Assembly (NCBI GenBank): GCA_002189035.1
Contig: NEEC01000009.1
Span: forward strand, 1,984,001-2,048,000
Length of the DNA: 64,000 nucleotides
Direction of reading: 5' to 3'
From: Utricularia gibba
Taxonomy: Eukaryota > Streptophyta > Magnoliopsida > Lamiales > Lentibulariaceae
A program made the translations under genes and the position numbers. The notes under the pieces are model-generated. The model had not been told where the DNA came from. It was given only the letters and a program-made list of their open reading frames with translations, and did no database searches. Shown piece by piece: positions 43,196 to 54,597 of this stretch (its first letter is position 1; every line of letters starts with the position of its first letter).

Positions 43196-44651
43196 CTTCG
43201 AAGCTTTACAGTTGAAATCTTGGATCACCCTAAAGCATACACAAGAAAGACCACATGGGTAAACTAGATCAGTTCAAAATAATTGTCTTCGCAGAGACAT
43301 CTCAAGAATCAAGAAAAGATTCAAACATCTGAAGCCCGTCTAAGAAAAATCAAGTTTTCAAGTGAATCTTCAAAGCACCTGATGAATATCAAGTTTTCAC
43401 AGAAACTAGCTATTCCGGAGCTTGTATCCGCAATGAATTTCACAAAAACCACCAACAAATACGTTGATTCCCGACCACTTCGTTTCCAAGATTCAAAAAG
43501 TTCCAATAAAAAAACAGGAACCAAAACCGAAAGCGCTGCGTTATGAATCAAGAACCCCACATCAGAAATCGACTTCAGGAATATCAAATGGGAAATGTTG
43601 CAATCATCACAGGCGAAAAGCACACGCAAGATCCTCTTAAATATATTTAAAATAAGGAAGAAGAGCCGCGTTAATTCACGCAACCGGCGTCCACATACCA
43701 AAAGAAAATTCGGGTTTCAGACTAGGAAACCCAGACCTTGATTATTCTTCAGGGTGCAGGCAAATCTACAGCCAAGAAACAAGCTTTTATCTATCTTCCA
43801 AGATTGCAGTCACTTAATTTTTCAGAGTTGAATCATTTGCAGTTCACCGACCCCCTCAGTGGGGATGAAACCATTACCACTGACGTCCCGTCCAGCGACC
43901 TCAGGGCCCCCTTCGAATCGCTCCAATGAGAGACTAACTCCCTCCCCTTCAGACAAAACAAGTGGCCCACAGGCCACAGGTGTCGAAATGAGTTCAGTAG
44001 CCTTTGAGCCCTGGAAGGGACGAGACGAAACTTGAACCAGTGAAAATTCTGTCCCTGGTAATACCGTACAGTAAAGTGAATCCGTCAACGTGTCTTCAAA
44101 TTCCGCATTTTGTGTTTCCCTGTCCCAAACACAATAATATTCAAATATTATATAATTTCCATGAAATATGACGAAATAAGAAATTAATCAGAAAATTTAA
44201 AATATAGACATAAATACAAAATATAATATTCATTTATAGGAAAAAAATCTGCCCATGAGTGGCTGGTAATGAAGACGCCAGCTTTTGCCAACCTTTGTCG
44301 TTTTTATCCGCGTGCCGAAAAAGATACGAATAATCTTTTAAATCTATTTTTAAAACAAAATAAACAAATAAACTATTTTGATAAATACCAAAAATTGGAT
44401 TCAAAAAGTTTGAATTTGATTCATTTATTTACACCATAAAAAAATAAAACAAACATGGGGACTTTCAAATACCAATTTGAACACAAACTCATTTGATTCC
44501 AGATTTTCCGGACAAAAAAGAAAAGTATTACAAATTTGAACATACTATTTTTAGTATATAATAAAATTATGTATAAAGAAAATATGATAATGACCAATTT
44601 TGTGAATAAACTCAATTGGGCAATTGAAGCTTATCAATATGCTTTGCTATG
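43196..44651. other. Upstream region of the AVT6 gene
   Basis: Contains the transporter's promoter and 5' UTR, perhaps with an intron. It is strongly AT-rich from about 44100 to 44620. No gene is recognised. Confidence 0.35.
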
Positions 44652-47258
44652 CTACATCATGGCATACAGTTCTTCATGTTCATCAGCTGGAGAAAGGTGA
44701 TCATCTTCTGGGATGGAGCCATCCATCTTCTTCATCTCCCATATCACCAAATCAAGTTTCTGGTATATCTCCTTGCGTTTTGGATGAGCTCTGTCTCCTA
44801 CAAGGAACATGTGCACCTCCGACTGGAGCTCGATCCAGCTGCAGCCCGGCTCCTTCTTCAGTCCACGATCTTTCATGATCTTCCTCAACTTTGCAACTTC
44901 GACCCACATTTCTGCATCTGCGTAGATGTTCGACAAGAGAATGTAAGCTGAGGAGTCTTGAGGGTCCAGCTTGAGCAGGGAGGTTGCTGCTGTTTCTGCA
45001 ACCTCGACGTTCCCGTGCATTTTGCACATACTGAGAAGGGTTCTCCAGATAACATCATCTGCACTGAAGGGCATTTTTGTTATGATGCCCAGAGCATCAG
45101 CAAGTCTTCCTGACTTTCCTAGTATCTCCACCATGGAGGAGTAATGCTCCAGTTCGGGTTCTAATCCGTAATCAGTACTCATTGAGTTGAAGAAGCGAAG
45201 GGCATCATCCACCAGTCCCATATGAGAACAGGCACGAAGAACAGCAACAAAGGTGGCATGATTTGGCATTATATTGTGAAGCTGCATTGTCTTGAAAACC
45301 TGGAGTGCATTTGCTGCATGGCCGTGGTGAGCATAAGCACAGATCATGGCATTCCAAGTAACAAAATCGCACTTGGATGACTTGTCGAAGATCAAAACGG
45401 CATCTTGCATGTTCCCACCTTTTGAATACATGTCAACCAATGTGCTGATGATGTATGGGTCTGACTGCATATCTTCTTTGATGATTTGAGCATGGATCTG
45501 CCTTCCAAGTCCAGCGTTAGCAATGTTGGAGCAGGTATCAAGAACTGCAGCGTACGTGAAACTATCAGGTTTACATCCAGCTTCCAGCATTTTAGAGAAC
45601 ATAACCTGAGCCCTGTCGCTCTCTTCATTCATTGAGAAACCAGAAATGATTGCGTTCCACGAAACAAGTGCTGGATCCTCCATTAGCCAGTGAAGTTTCT
45701 CAGCATCTTCTATTACTCCACACTTAGAGTACATGTCAACAAGCACACTTCCCACAAATGTGTCCGTTCCCATCCCACACTTGATAACTCTACCATGGAT
45801 TTCCCTACCGGAGCTTAGAACTTGCCCACTTGTACAAGCTTTCAAAACACTTCCATATGTAAATACATCGGGTTCCATCCCAAAACGAAGCATAGAGAGG
45901 AAAAGCAATAGTGAGTCCTCATTTTGGTTCTGCTCACAAGCTGTGATCACCGAATTCCACGAGACTGAATCCCTTATTTCCATTTCATCAAAGACACGGA
46001 GAGCATCGCCAAGCATCCCGCATTTACCATACATATCTAAGATAGCATTAGTCACACATATGTCATACTGGAGGGGGGTTTTGATTGCCAACCCATGTAC
46101 CTGACCACCTTCCAGATTTCCCTTGATTACTGCACAAGAACTGAGAGCACCAGATAGGCTCACTGCATCAAACCCGAAGCTTGACTTTAGCAGCAGCAGA
46201 AACAGTTCTAAACCTTCAAAGCCACAATCTGCTCTAGAATATCCAGTTATCAACGCATTGTAAGATTGCAAGTCGAGATTAGGAGAAGAGTCAAATAATT
46301 TCCTCGCATTTTTCAAATCACCACACTTTGCATACGTATCAATCATGGCTGTCACCACAATGGCATCAGCCCCAAAATCATTTTTTAATGAATGAGCATG
46401 TAATTGGCAACCCAAGGCCATAGAAGAGAAGCTAGCACATGATCTTAGAACACTTGCATAAGTAGATTGGCTTACACCAATTCCTTGACGTTGCATTTCT
46501 TTGAAAAACTCTAGCCCACCGTAAAGGTCATTATTTTGGACGCAACCAGCGATCATCGCACTCCATGATACCCAATTTTTCATTGGCATTGCCTCAAAAA
46601 AGAGGCGAGATTCTTCCAGTCTGTTGCTTTTAGCGTACATATCCAACACACCACTTCCTGCAACCAAATCATTCTCAAAACCAGCCTTGATTATCATTCC
46701 ATGAAGTTGAATGCCTAGACTATGGTGTCCTAAACCTGAACAAACTTTCAAAACAAGTGCGAGAGTGGTTTCATCATAACCAACGCCATCCTTCCTCATC
46801 AACAAATACACCTCCATCGCTTTAAAAAGATCCTTATTCCGCACATACCCTGAGATCAATGAATTCCATGATATCACATCCCTCTGAGGCATCATATCGA
46901 AGAAGGTTTGCGCCTGCCCCAGTTCCCCACTGTTTGAATACCCATATATTATCTTGTTCCACGAAACACGGTCCCGATCAGGCAACCTGTCGAACACCTT
47001 CCTAGCGTACTCCAACTCGGAGCATTTTATGTACACTTGCATCAAACAATTGGACACAAAAATTTTCGGTCGGAATCCGGACACGGTCATCCGCGCATGC
47101 GCTTGTCGCCCAGGCTCCAGAGCTTCTACATGAGCACATTCTTGAAATATATGCGAAAACGTTTTGTAGAAACGGATTACCTGAGCTCCCCAAAACCCCC
47201 CAAATCTGATGTAAAAACCCAGAAATAGAGACCTCGGCTGGAAAAAAGAGCCACCCAT
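44652..47258 (-). CDS. PLS-class PPR protein with E/E+ C terminus (MEF13/At3g02330-like)
   Basis: Organellar RNA-editing factor of the plant PPR-PLS family. It is a single-exon frame of 868 aa, as usual for PPR genes. After a short N-terminal targeting region, alternating P, L and S repeats of about 35 residues run from roughly residue 50 to 760 (motifs such as DVISWNSLISGYVRN, CDFVTWNAMICAYAHHG). The C-terminal E and E+ motifs follow (WRTLLSMCKMHGN, KEPGCSWIELQSEVHMFLVGDRAHP). No DYW domain is present, so a separate deaminase partner would be needed. From memory the Arabidopsis protein MEF13 (At3g02330) edits mitochondrial transcripts; orthology is inferred from similarity and context. The frame has no interruption. 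Confidence 0.9.
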   Translation of the reverse strand: MGGSFFQPRSLFLGFYIRFGGFWGAQVIRFYKTFSHIFQECAHVEALEPGRQAHARMTVSGFRPKIFVSNCLMQVYIKCSELEYARKVFDRLPDRDRVSWNKIIYGYSNSGELGQAQTFFDMMPQRDVISWNSLISGYVRNKDLFKAMEVYLLMRKDGVGYDETTLALVLKVCSGLGHHSLGIQLHGMIIKAGFENDLVAGSGVLDMYAKSNRLEESRLFFEAMPMKNWVSWSAMIAGCVQNNDLYGGLEFFKEMQRQGIGVSQSTYASVLRSCASFSSMALGCQLHAHSLKNDFGADAIVVTAMIDTYAKCGDLKNARKLFDSSPNLDLQSYNALITGYSRADCGFEGLELFLLLLKSSFGFDAVSLSGALSSCAVIKGNLEGGQVHGLAIKTPLQYDICVTNAILDMYGKCGMLGDALRVFDEMEIRDSVSWNSVITACEQNQNEDSLLLFLSMLRFGMEPDVFTYGSVLKACTSGQVLSSGREIHGRVIKCGMGTDTFVGSVLVDMYSKCGVIEDAEKLHWLMEDPALVSWNAIISGFSMNEESDRAQVMFSKMLEAGCKPDSFTYAAVLDTCSNIANAGLGRQIHAQIIKEDMQSDPYIISTLVDMYSKGGNMQDAVLIFDKSSKCDFVTWNAMICAYAHHGHAANALQVFKTMQLHNIMPNHATFVAVLRACSHMGLVDDALRFFNSMSTDYGLEPELEHYSSMVEILGKSGRLADALGIITKMPFSADDVIWRTLLSMCKMHGNVEVAETAATSLLKLDPQDSSAYILLSNIYADAEMWVEVAKLRKIMKDRGLKKEPGCSWIELQSEVHMFLVGDRAHPKRKEIYQKLDLVIWEMKKMDGSIPEDDHLSPADEHEELYAMM

Positions 47259-50200
47259 TGACCTGGGAATTCATGCTTTATCATAACCTTCAGCCGTCTG
47301 GTGAAAATATCACTATCCCCACCGCCCTCACCCCCATACAACTATCTCACAGTCAGACAGCTTCAGCAAGATCAGAAACACTGCAGTCCCCGTCTCCGCC
47401 CGATGTCCATGGTGAGCTCGATGGGCCATCTACAGTCTAGATGAAGCCCTATAAACAACTGTAGAGGCCCATTAAGAATGAAATTGCAGGGGGCCATCTA
47501 CACACCTTTCTCTCCATCATCATTCTCTTATCACAGACAGAAAAAGAAGGGGAAGGTCAAGGAGATAATAATGAGGAGATGGAATCCCCTGAAACGGAAT
47601 CAAAAGCGAAAAGGCAGAAAAGGAGAAAGCCAAAGGCAAAGGGCAAAGCCAAAGCCAATTTGTTTTTTTTTTTTTTTGTGTATTTTTAAGAGGGAAATGA
47701 AAAAGGAAAAGGGGTGGCCTATTTTCTTTAAATAGGCTGCCTTTTCCTCCTGGCCACAAAAAGCCTCTCCCCGTGAGTGGAGAGAATCGGATCGGATCCG
47801 ATCGGAACCCATCTTACGCGTACCGGAGGCACTCACCCACGCGTGTGCAAAGCATGCGACGTCAATAAAAACCCATTCAGACAAAAAACATAGTTCATTC
47901 AATTCAACGTCATTCTCACTTCATTTTCATGATTTTACAGTGTTCTGAAAATTTTTTTAAGTATATTTCTATTTTCAAAAATAAAAATAATTTTATTTTA
48001 AAACACTATTAATTATATTAAAAATATTTTTGAAATTATACTACAAAAATTAATTTTAAAAAAGTAATTAATAGATTACTTTTACTTCTTATTTATACTT
48101 TTCTAAAATAATTTTGAAAAAATAAAAAGGAGTTACACAAATTTTTAAAAACACTGCTATAGTCATTATATTTAAATTATTTTACATGTTTAGGAATTAC
48201 ATTTTATAAATACCACTTCAAGTTCCGAGTGTAAAAATCCCATTTTGCTTGATTATGCCAATTTTTTGTTCTTTTTTGTAAGATTTTGATCTTAAAATTG
48301 GAAAAGAGATTTTTTTTTACTAGAAAATTGAAAACCATATGAAGATGGGAAGAGATTTACATTCCCAAATTACAATTTAATTTATTTCACCATATATTTT
48401 TTAAAATAAAAATCACTAATCATACAAATTGTTTTTAAATACTAAATATTACTAAAAGAATCCCAATTCAATCCTCCAAAATTCAATTATTAATTACGAG
48501 AGGGGTGGAGGGCTACAATCTCAATGCGCGTCAACTCCATAATGAAACTAGTCATGTCTCAACCAACCATACAGTGACAGCAAGGCGAAGGGGGGAATCA
48601 TGCGGGTCATTTTGAAAGTTATCCATTCTACATTTCTCTCACACACACTAATCACAAAAAAATACACGTAGGGTGAGTAGTTTTCTAACCACAGTAAAAT
48701 ACAGTGGATATTTTTCAAATTAACTCGGAATCATGCCAACATTGAATGGCCAAAGTAGGAGAACTAGCAACAGACCACAAGTCACGATCCTATGCACATG
48801 TCATAAAATGGTTAGATTTCTAAAGCATCCATTCACCAGGCATCCTATGCACATCAGGCTGATTCTATTCTGGAGTAGCAGGTTAGGTTCTAAAGAGCAA
48901 GAAGGATCACCTGGTATCCTGTAGGGGGAATCAAGGAAAAAGGGAGGGGATCTTCATGTGCTTTAGAGAACTGGAAGGCATAGAGAGTAGCAGCAGGCAG
49001 GGAGACAGCAAATCAAGATCCGGATCGATCAACACATGATGGCTGTGTAGAAAATCTTTCACCTTTGCCACCCTGTAAGATGAAGCTTTTGCAAAGGTTA
49101 CATGGGGTGGGGTATGTGCCTGTACCATGAAAATGAATCCATAGCAGACGGATGGGAGAATCTGAAAGGACACAAAGATTGCCTGTAGAGGAAAATCGGA
49201 ATCATGAACGCACAGTGATCCCAACGTGTGGTCTGAAACATTTACTAATACACAGGGAAACCAGAAGCATCTGAACTGGAAATTCAGAAACACTCCATGG
49301 CACACGCTCAGCCATGATAGAAGTATCACCTATAGCATTTCAGGTTGGTGTCCTAAAAATATGTGCTTTTCTGTTAAGAAAAATATGAAAATCATGCAGA
49401 TCCTCTTTTGCTGGGAACAAGTTGTTGAATGACAGGGAAGCAAGCTGTGAGCAATAGCACCTTGGCGGGGGGTCCATTATGCATTCTCATCCTGTAACCA
49501 CAACACCCGCTTGACCATTTATAAAGGGTAAAGAAATAAACTGTTCTTCCGGTAAAAACTACACTTCATTTCTCACATGCTTGTTCATTGTTAAAATAAT
49601 CCACGAAGCTTCACCGAGCATTAAAAAAAAATCTATGAAGCTTCAATATGTGCCACTTCAAACACTCATAAGCCAACTGCAAAAGCTTCTTGAGTCATGA
49701 AGGCTCTTTCTTACCTATTCCCATCTGATTCCACAAGAAACCATGCTAGAAAGGTTGTGATGAAGCTTCACCGAGCATTAAAAAAAAAAAAACTATGAAG
49801 CTTCAACATGCTCAAATACTCATAAGCCAATTACAAAAGCTTGTTGAGTCATGAAGGCTCTTACCTAATCCCATCTGATTCCACAAGAAACCATGCGAGA
49901 AAGGTTGTGATAATAACATGTTTGAAGGTGCAGCATAACGGAAATTCGCCACTGTGAACAAACAATAATTGTGTCAAAAATGCTTTGTAAGTGAATTTTT
50001 TTTGAAACTTCAACAGAAATAAACTAGTGAGATGTAATTTTAAAACACAAAGGACAAAAATCATGATAAAGATAAGCAAAAGGTATATTCATTGCACATT
50101 AACGCTAGAAAAGGTTTATAACATACTTCTAGGATCGAACATGCAATTTTTAAGCCAGATATGTATCCAAGAGTGTATGGCTCGTTTCAAATGATATCAA

Positions 50201-52032
50201 TTGCCATCAACAAAGTAACCTTATGATCACAGATTCAATTAAATGCTAAAACATTCACCGTGTTCACAGTTTGTAAATCTACACAATCTTGTCAATGAAA
50301 CCAGTCAAATAAGTGCAATAGTGGAAGCAAGAAAAGCCTCCTCGTTATACAGAGCATATATAGTAAGATGCTAGGACATAAGAGGATGGTTTTGAAGGTA
50401 GAACGAGTTATTCAGCAACGCACCTCAAGTGCGTTCAATCATTTCTTTCACAAGCATTAAACTGACATCATTTCCATTGAGCACCATCTTTTTCTTTCCT
50501 ACTCTTTATTTCATTGCTTCTGTTGCAGGGATAAGAATGAAAAAAAGCTACGGCTTACGTCTCATACCATATGACGCAATATGCCTAATCATCTCATAAT
50601 TGAACCCATTTGAAAGAAAATACGACTGCTCCTTTTTCACAATTGAGTGCTCACTTCATTTCTCGGAAACTTATCCAACCAAAGAACCACATGAAGCACG
50701 ACCATGATCATGTAGTGCAAGAAACGTGTTTTTTACAGATTATCAACGAAAACAAGTTCAAGTGTAACAGAAACTCTACATGACAATTCAATTATAGAGA
50801 GGTCTAACCCAGATGCATTAAGAGATAATACTCCCTTACCACAAAAAACAAGCAAAGGAAAGGAAGTGAAGCGACAGGCAGACTGCTAAAGCAGTCTATC
50901 GAGAATGCTTTCATCACCATGTCAAAAGGCCTTAAATTTGGAGGCACTCTGGAAAGCCACAATACAATACTTAAAGATAATGTACTTTCATTACGAAAGA
51001 TATACTTTAGTGTTACAAAAAATCATAAGGTAATTTGTGCAGATAAACACACGCTAGGCAACTCAATACCCCTTCCTATGTACATTAATCATCCCTCTGT
51101 CAAAGTGCAACTTTTCCACCATGAACTGCATAAGAATTCTAACAGAAGCAAACACAGATTTGTGCAGATAAAAATGAAAAAGATAAACAGATGCTGAGTG
51201 AAAACCTATAACAAAATACATGCTGCTGTAGCTTAGTAAATAATAAGAAGCAAGACACCTATTTTATTCCTAGAAAGTGATAAATGGAAGGCTCGCCTCT
51301 GAAAAAATTTAAAAAATGGTGCCAAGAAATTGTAAATCATTAACTTTGTACTTATCCAATTAGCAAAATGACCACATGAAATGATTGATCCATTTCTGAG
51401 AAAAAAGTTCAAAAGAATTAACCTGCCATTTTCTGCAATGATCCGTCCAAAACATCCCTTTCTCCAAAGCATGCACTCGGCTAGCGGAAAAAAAAATTGA
51501 AGGATGAGTTTTCAGCCCCAATGTTGAGTATGAGATCAAAAGAGAAAGTTCAATTAACAATGGTTACACAAAAGTTCAAAACTCAACTACTGATTTCTTT
51601 CACGCAAGTTTTCTACTTTAAGAAAAGCTCCATCTGGATGTCTCTCACTAATTTACGCCACTGAATCTTGTTACCTGAAAGAACATGTGTGGCAGCGTGC
51701 TACTTGGCTAAGTATTAGAACCACACTTACAATCAACTTTTCGTCCCCGTTATCCAGCGCGATTTCTTTTCATGTTCTTCCTGAGATTTATGGTCGTATC
51801 TAGTAAGATTTCCATACCCACCTATACACAATAGGAACTACTCCATTCACACGGCTTATGAAATCACTTAGTCAATCATCAAGTGTAAATATATCACTCA
51901 TATTGTCCACGTTCCAAAGGTTTGTAGATTTAGAGTCAGCAGAGTGAGGTAACCATAGAGGCACAAAATGACTTGAATAACCGTGAAAGTGGTCTCCTAT
52001 TTGTGGTGGTTGATGAGCACAATTGCGCTCAA
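47259..52032. other. Long gene-poor interval between PPR and bZIP genes
   Basis: About 4.8 kb without a convincing gene on either strand. Very AT-rich at 47940-48500, with poly(A)/poly(T) tracts. A tandem duplication lies at 49605-49911. Unannotated transcripts or transposon remnants may be hidden here, but I could support none. Confidence 0.4.
49605..49911. repeat. Tandem duplication of a ~155-bp unit
   Basis: Two adjacent copies, 49605-49761 and 49762-49911. Both start GAAGCTTCACCGAGCATT plus an A run, and both contain CATCTGATTCCACAAGAAACC. Copy 2 differs by a few substitutions, a longer A run and small deletions. It is a recent local duplication with no protein content. Confidence 0.85.
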
Positions 52033-52046
52033 ACGTCATCACGTGG
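52033..52046 (+). promoter_or_regulatory. Paired ACGT elements (G-box) in the bZIP promoter
   Basis: ACGTCA at 52034-52039 is followed at once by CACGTGG at 52040-52046, 15-27 bp upstream of the TATA box. These are C-box- and G-box-type sites bound by bZIP proteins, so the gene may be regulated by bZIP factors, possibly by its own product. Confidence 0.5.
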
Positions 52047-52060
52047 GCCCTTTTCCATTC

Positions 52061-52067
52061 TATAAAT
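52061..52067 (+). promoter_or_regulatory. TATA box of the bZIP gene
   Basis: TATAAAT placed 75 bp before the ATG at 52142, in a C/T-rich leader. The spacing suggests a leader of only about 50 bases. I see no ATG in that leader and so no sign of the sucrose-control uORF of some group-S bZIPs. Confidence 0.55.
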
Positions 52068-52141
52068 TCTCCCCTTCCACCAGCTTACCCTCGCCATCAT
52101 CTACCTCTCTGACACCCTTTCTGCAATCTATCCTGGAAACA

Positions 52142-52672
52142 ATGCAACCTACCGAGTTACCGGAACACCATCTCTTTCCTTCTACCATTATGCAGTTCCC
52201 TGACTGCTTTAGCTTCGCTACCAGCATTTTGCCAGCATACAATTTGAATGGGTTCCCAAACCCATTATTTCAGTTTCACGTAGAGCACCAACTCCAGGAA
52301 GGTAATCTGAAATCAACATCTTTCAGCAATAACTCAACTTCCGATGAAGCAGACGAGCAGCAACAGAGCATAATAAATGAGAGGAAGCAGAGACGAATGA
52401 TTTCAAACCGGGAGTCGGCAAGAAGATCAAGAATCCGGAAACAAAGGCACATGGATCAGCTCTGGTCACAGGTTGTTTGCCTCAGAAATGAGAATCAGCA
52501 ACTCAGAGATGAGCTGAACCGTGTATCAGAGAATCATGAACAAGTACTACAAGAGAATGCACAACTCAAGGAAGAAGCTTCAGAGTTTCGACAGGTGCTT
52601 ACTGACATCCAACTCAATAGCCCATATTCCGCTAGCTACGCACAGCTTCATGATTTGGTCTGCATCAAGTGA
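52142..52672 (+). CDS. Group-S bZIP transcription factor (bZIP42/43-like)
   Basis: Small intronless gene, 176 aa, encoding a nuclear DNA-binding protein. The basic region is at about residues 76-100 (ERKQRRMISNRESARRSRIRKQ), with the invariant N-x(7)-R, and the leucine zipper follows with heptads to about 150. The frame is open upstream to 51983, but that stretch includes the TATA box, so 52142 is the better start. The short size, lack of introns and long zipper fit group S. Arabidopsis bZIP42 (At3g30530), bZIP43 (At5g38800) and bZIP3 (At5g15830) are the likely relatives. Target genes are unknown. Confidence 0.88.
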   Translation: MQPTELPEHHLFPSTIMQFPDCFSFATSILPAYNLNGFPNPLFQFHVEHQLQEGNLKSTSFSNNSTSDEADEQQQSIINERKQRRMISNRESARRSRIRKQRHMDQLWSQVVCLRNENQQLRDELNRVSENHEQVLQENAQLKEEASEFRQVLTDIQLNSPYSASYAQLHDLVCIK

Positions 52673-54597
52673 GAGTTCTCTCCAAGGAGATCCTGTAACT
52701 TTGGCTTGTTCGGGTGTATGATACAAGATCTGAGCATCATAAATACTGGTAATAAATCGAGTCATGTCATCCACAAGTCTAATTGCAACGTATGAACCTC
52801 AGTGAATCCATTAATCTTCCTAAAAACCGCAAATGCAGATTCCCACATGCAGGCAAATCGCCGTGTTATCAGCCAGAAGATGCATATCAAAGCAAGGGTC
52901 GGCATAATCAAAGCAAAAACTAAAAAGCATAACGTCGAACACCTGTTATCCATATCACCGCTTGCAACTTCCTCCTCCAGCATCAACTCGGTATCCATTA
53001 AAGTTTCCAACAGCCAGGACTACCTGTCAAATTTCCATTACGCCGTTGGCGTTCACATACTCTCAGAAGAAAACTGCTCCACGAGTCAAATCGTTGATTT
53101 AATACAAAAATACCGTTCACCACCACCCAGCATATATCGAATCCCGAATATTCTCGCTGTCGGTCACGCCGTTAAACTGATCATAATTTCACTCGCTGCG
53201 GCGACGCGGGTTGACCCAAGTCTCCAACGAAAACGAAAAACGCCGATTCCCAAGATATAATTTTTTCTCCTGGTTCACTGCTTATGCAATCGGTGCTTTG
53301 TTCATCGGCTAGGTAATTTTGTCTGGGAAGTTCTCTTTTTATTTTCGATTCGCATAAGCTGCTTCTTTCTGTCTGCGCTTTTTGAAAAGCCTGTTCCTAT
53401 GTTTAGTTTTCCTCATTCAAACTCCATTGAGGAGCCGTAGAGGGCAGGCTCATTCCTACGCACCACGCTTGATAATTGAAAAAAAGCCGAAAAGGGATTA
53501 TGTATCTGGGGATAAGGGGCTTGCTCTTCTTTGAAGTGGGTCAAAGAAGCGTCATGGCTGGATGCTGTTGTGTTCATGCGCATTTTTTGTTCTTTGATAT
53601 GTGAATTGAAGGAACTCTGCAACTACGTTTGTCTATAAATGCAGTTCATTTGCTTGTTGTAGAAGTAGCAGTTATCTGTCTGATACTGGAGGCTCAGGGG
53701 GTTTAGACTTGGAGGGGCATTGGAACTTTCATTCTGCTTCTTATCAAACACCTGTGGAATCAACAAAATGTTGACTTTCAAGACGTACCATGCAGTTAAC
53801 CGGAAACATTCACCATTCCAAATGCTGATGTGGGTCAAAGTTTTAATGTGAATCTGAAACTACTATTCCATTTGGATTTCTGAAAGTTTGTGGTTACATT
53901 CTCTATGGTTTGCATTTTCACAGCAGTTGTCTGCTATCTTCTGTACATTGTTTGAAGTTTTTTTTTTTCTTTTTTTTGCATCAATATCAAAAATGGTTGC
54001 ACTTTCTATTCATCAAAACCTCGGTGAACCAGTGCACCGTATAGTTCGAAGCAGTCCTGCTGTTTCTGGGAGAAGCCTGAGTGCAAGTGTTGAGTTTTCA
54101 GCAACATGTCGGAATGAAAGAAAAAGTTTTGAAGCCAAGGGTAGTATGTCAATTGCCAATGAACGTCATGTTCTTGTGGCTGCATTCACCTTCTTATTCC
54201 ACTTGTGGCCTTTTATCTGATACATTTCAATGTTTTCTGAGAACGAAGCAAACTATATGTGAAAAACACCAGAGCAAACTTGAAGATATTGAAGTTGTGA
54301 GAACAAGAGGATCTTCTTTGGCACTAAAGATAATATTTTTCTCCAACTATTCCTATTGTTGAAGACAGGTATTCCCAATATAAGGATTCTGGATCATCAG
54401 GAATTGCTTTCGAAAAATGTAAATGAAAGAAATTATTTTGCAATATCAAAGTTAAGATAACTAAAGCATATGCGATATTAATAATTTAACTGAAATCACT
54501 ACAGTATGCATCAAAACACACTTTTCAACAGTATGAAAACGTGCCCTTTCATAAGCTTGGTTTCTGTCTATAATCTGTAGAAAATATGGAGCCATTT
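52673..54597. other. Spacer between bZIP and NIK genes
   Basis: No gene could be supported. A minus-strand frame at 52762-53010 has one hydrophobic segment but no known family. The rest is 3' UTR or spacer. Confidence 0.35.

Noticed and set aside
51983-52141. N-terminal extension of the bZIP frame
   Set aside because: It includes the TATA box and lacks protein-like conservation, so the ATG at 52142 is preferred.
52762-53010. 82-aa minus-strand frame with one hydrophobic segment
   Set aside because: No signal motif, homologue or promoter I recognise. A plus-strand frame overlaps it; chance is likely.
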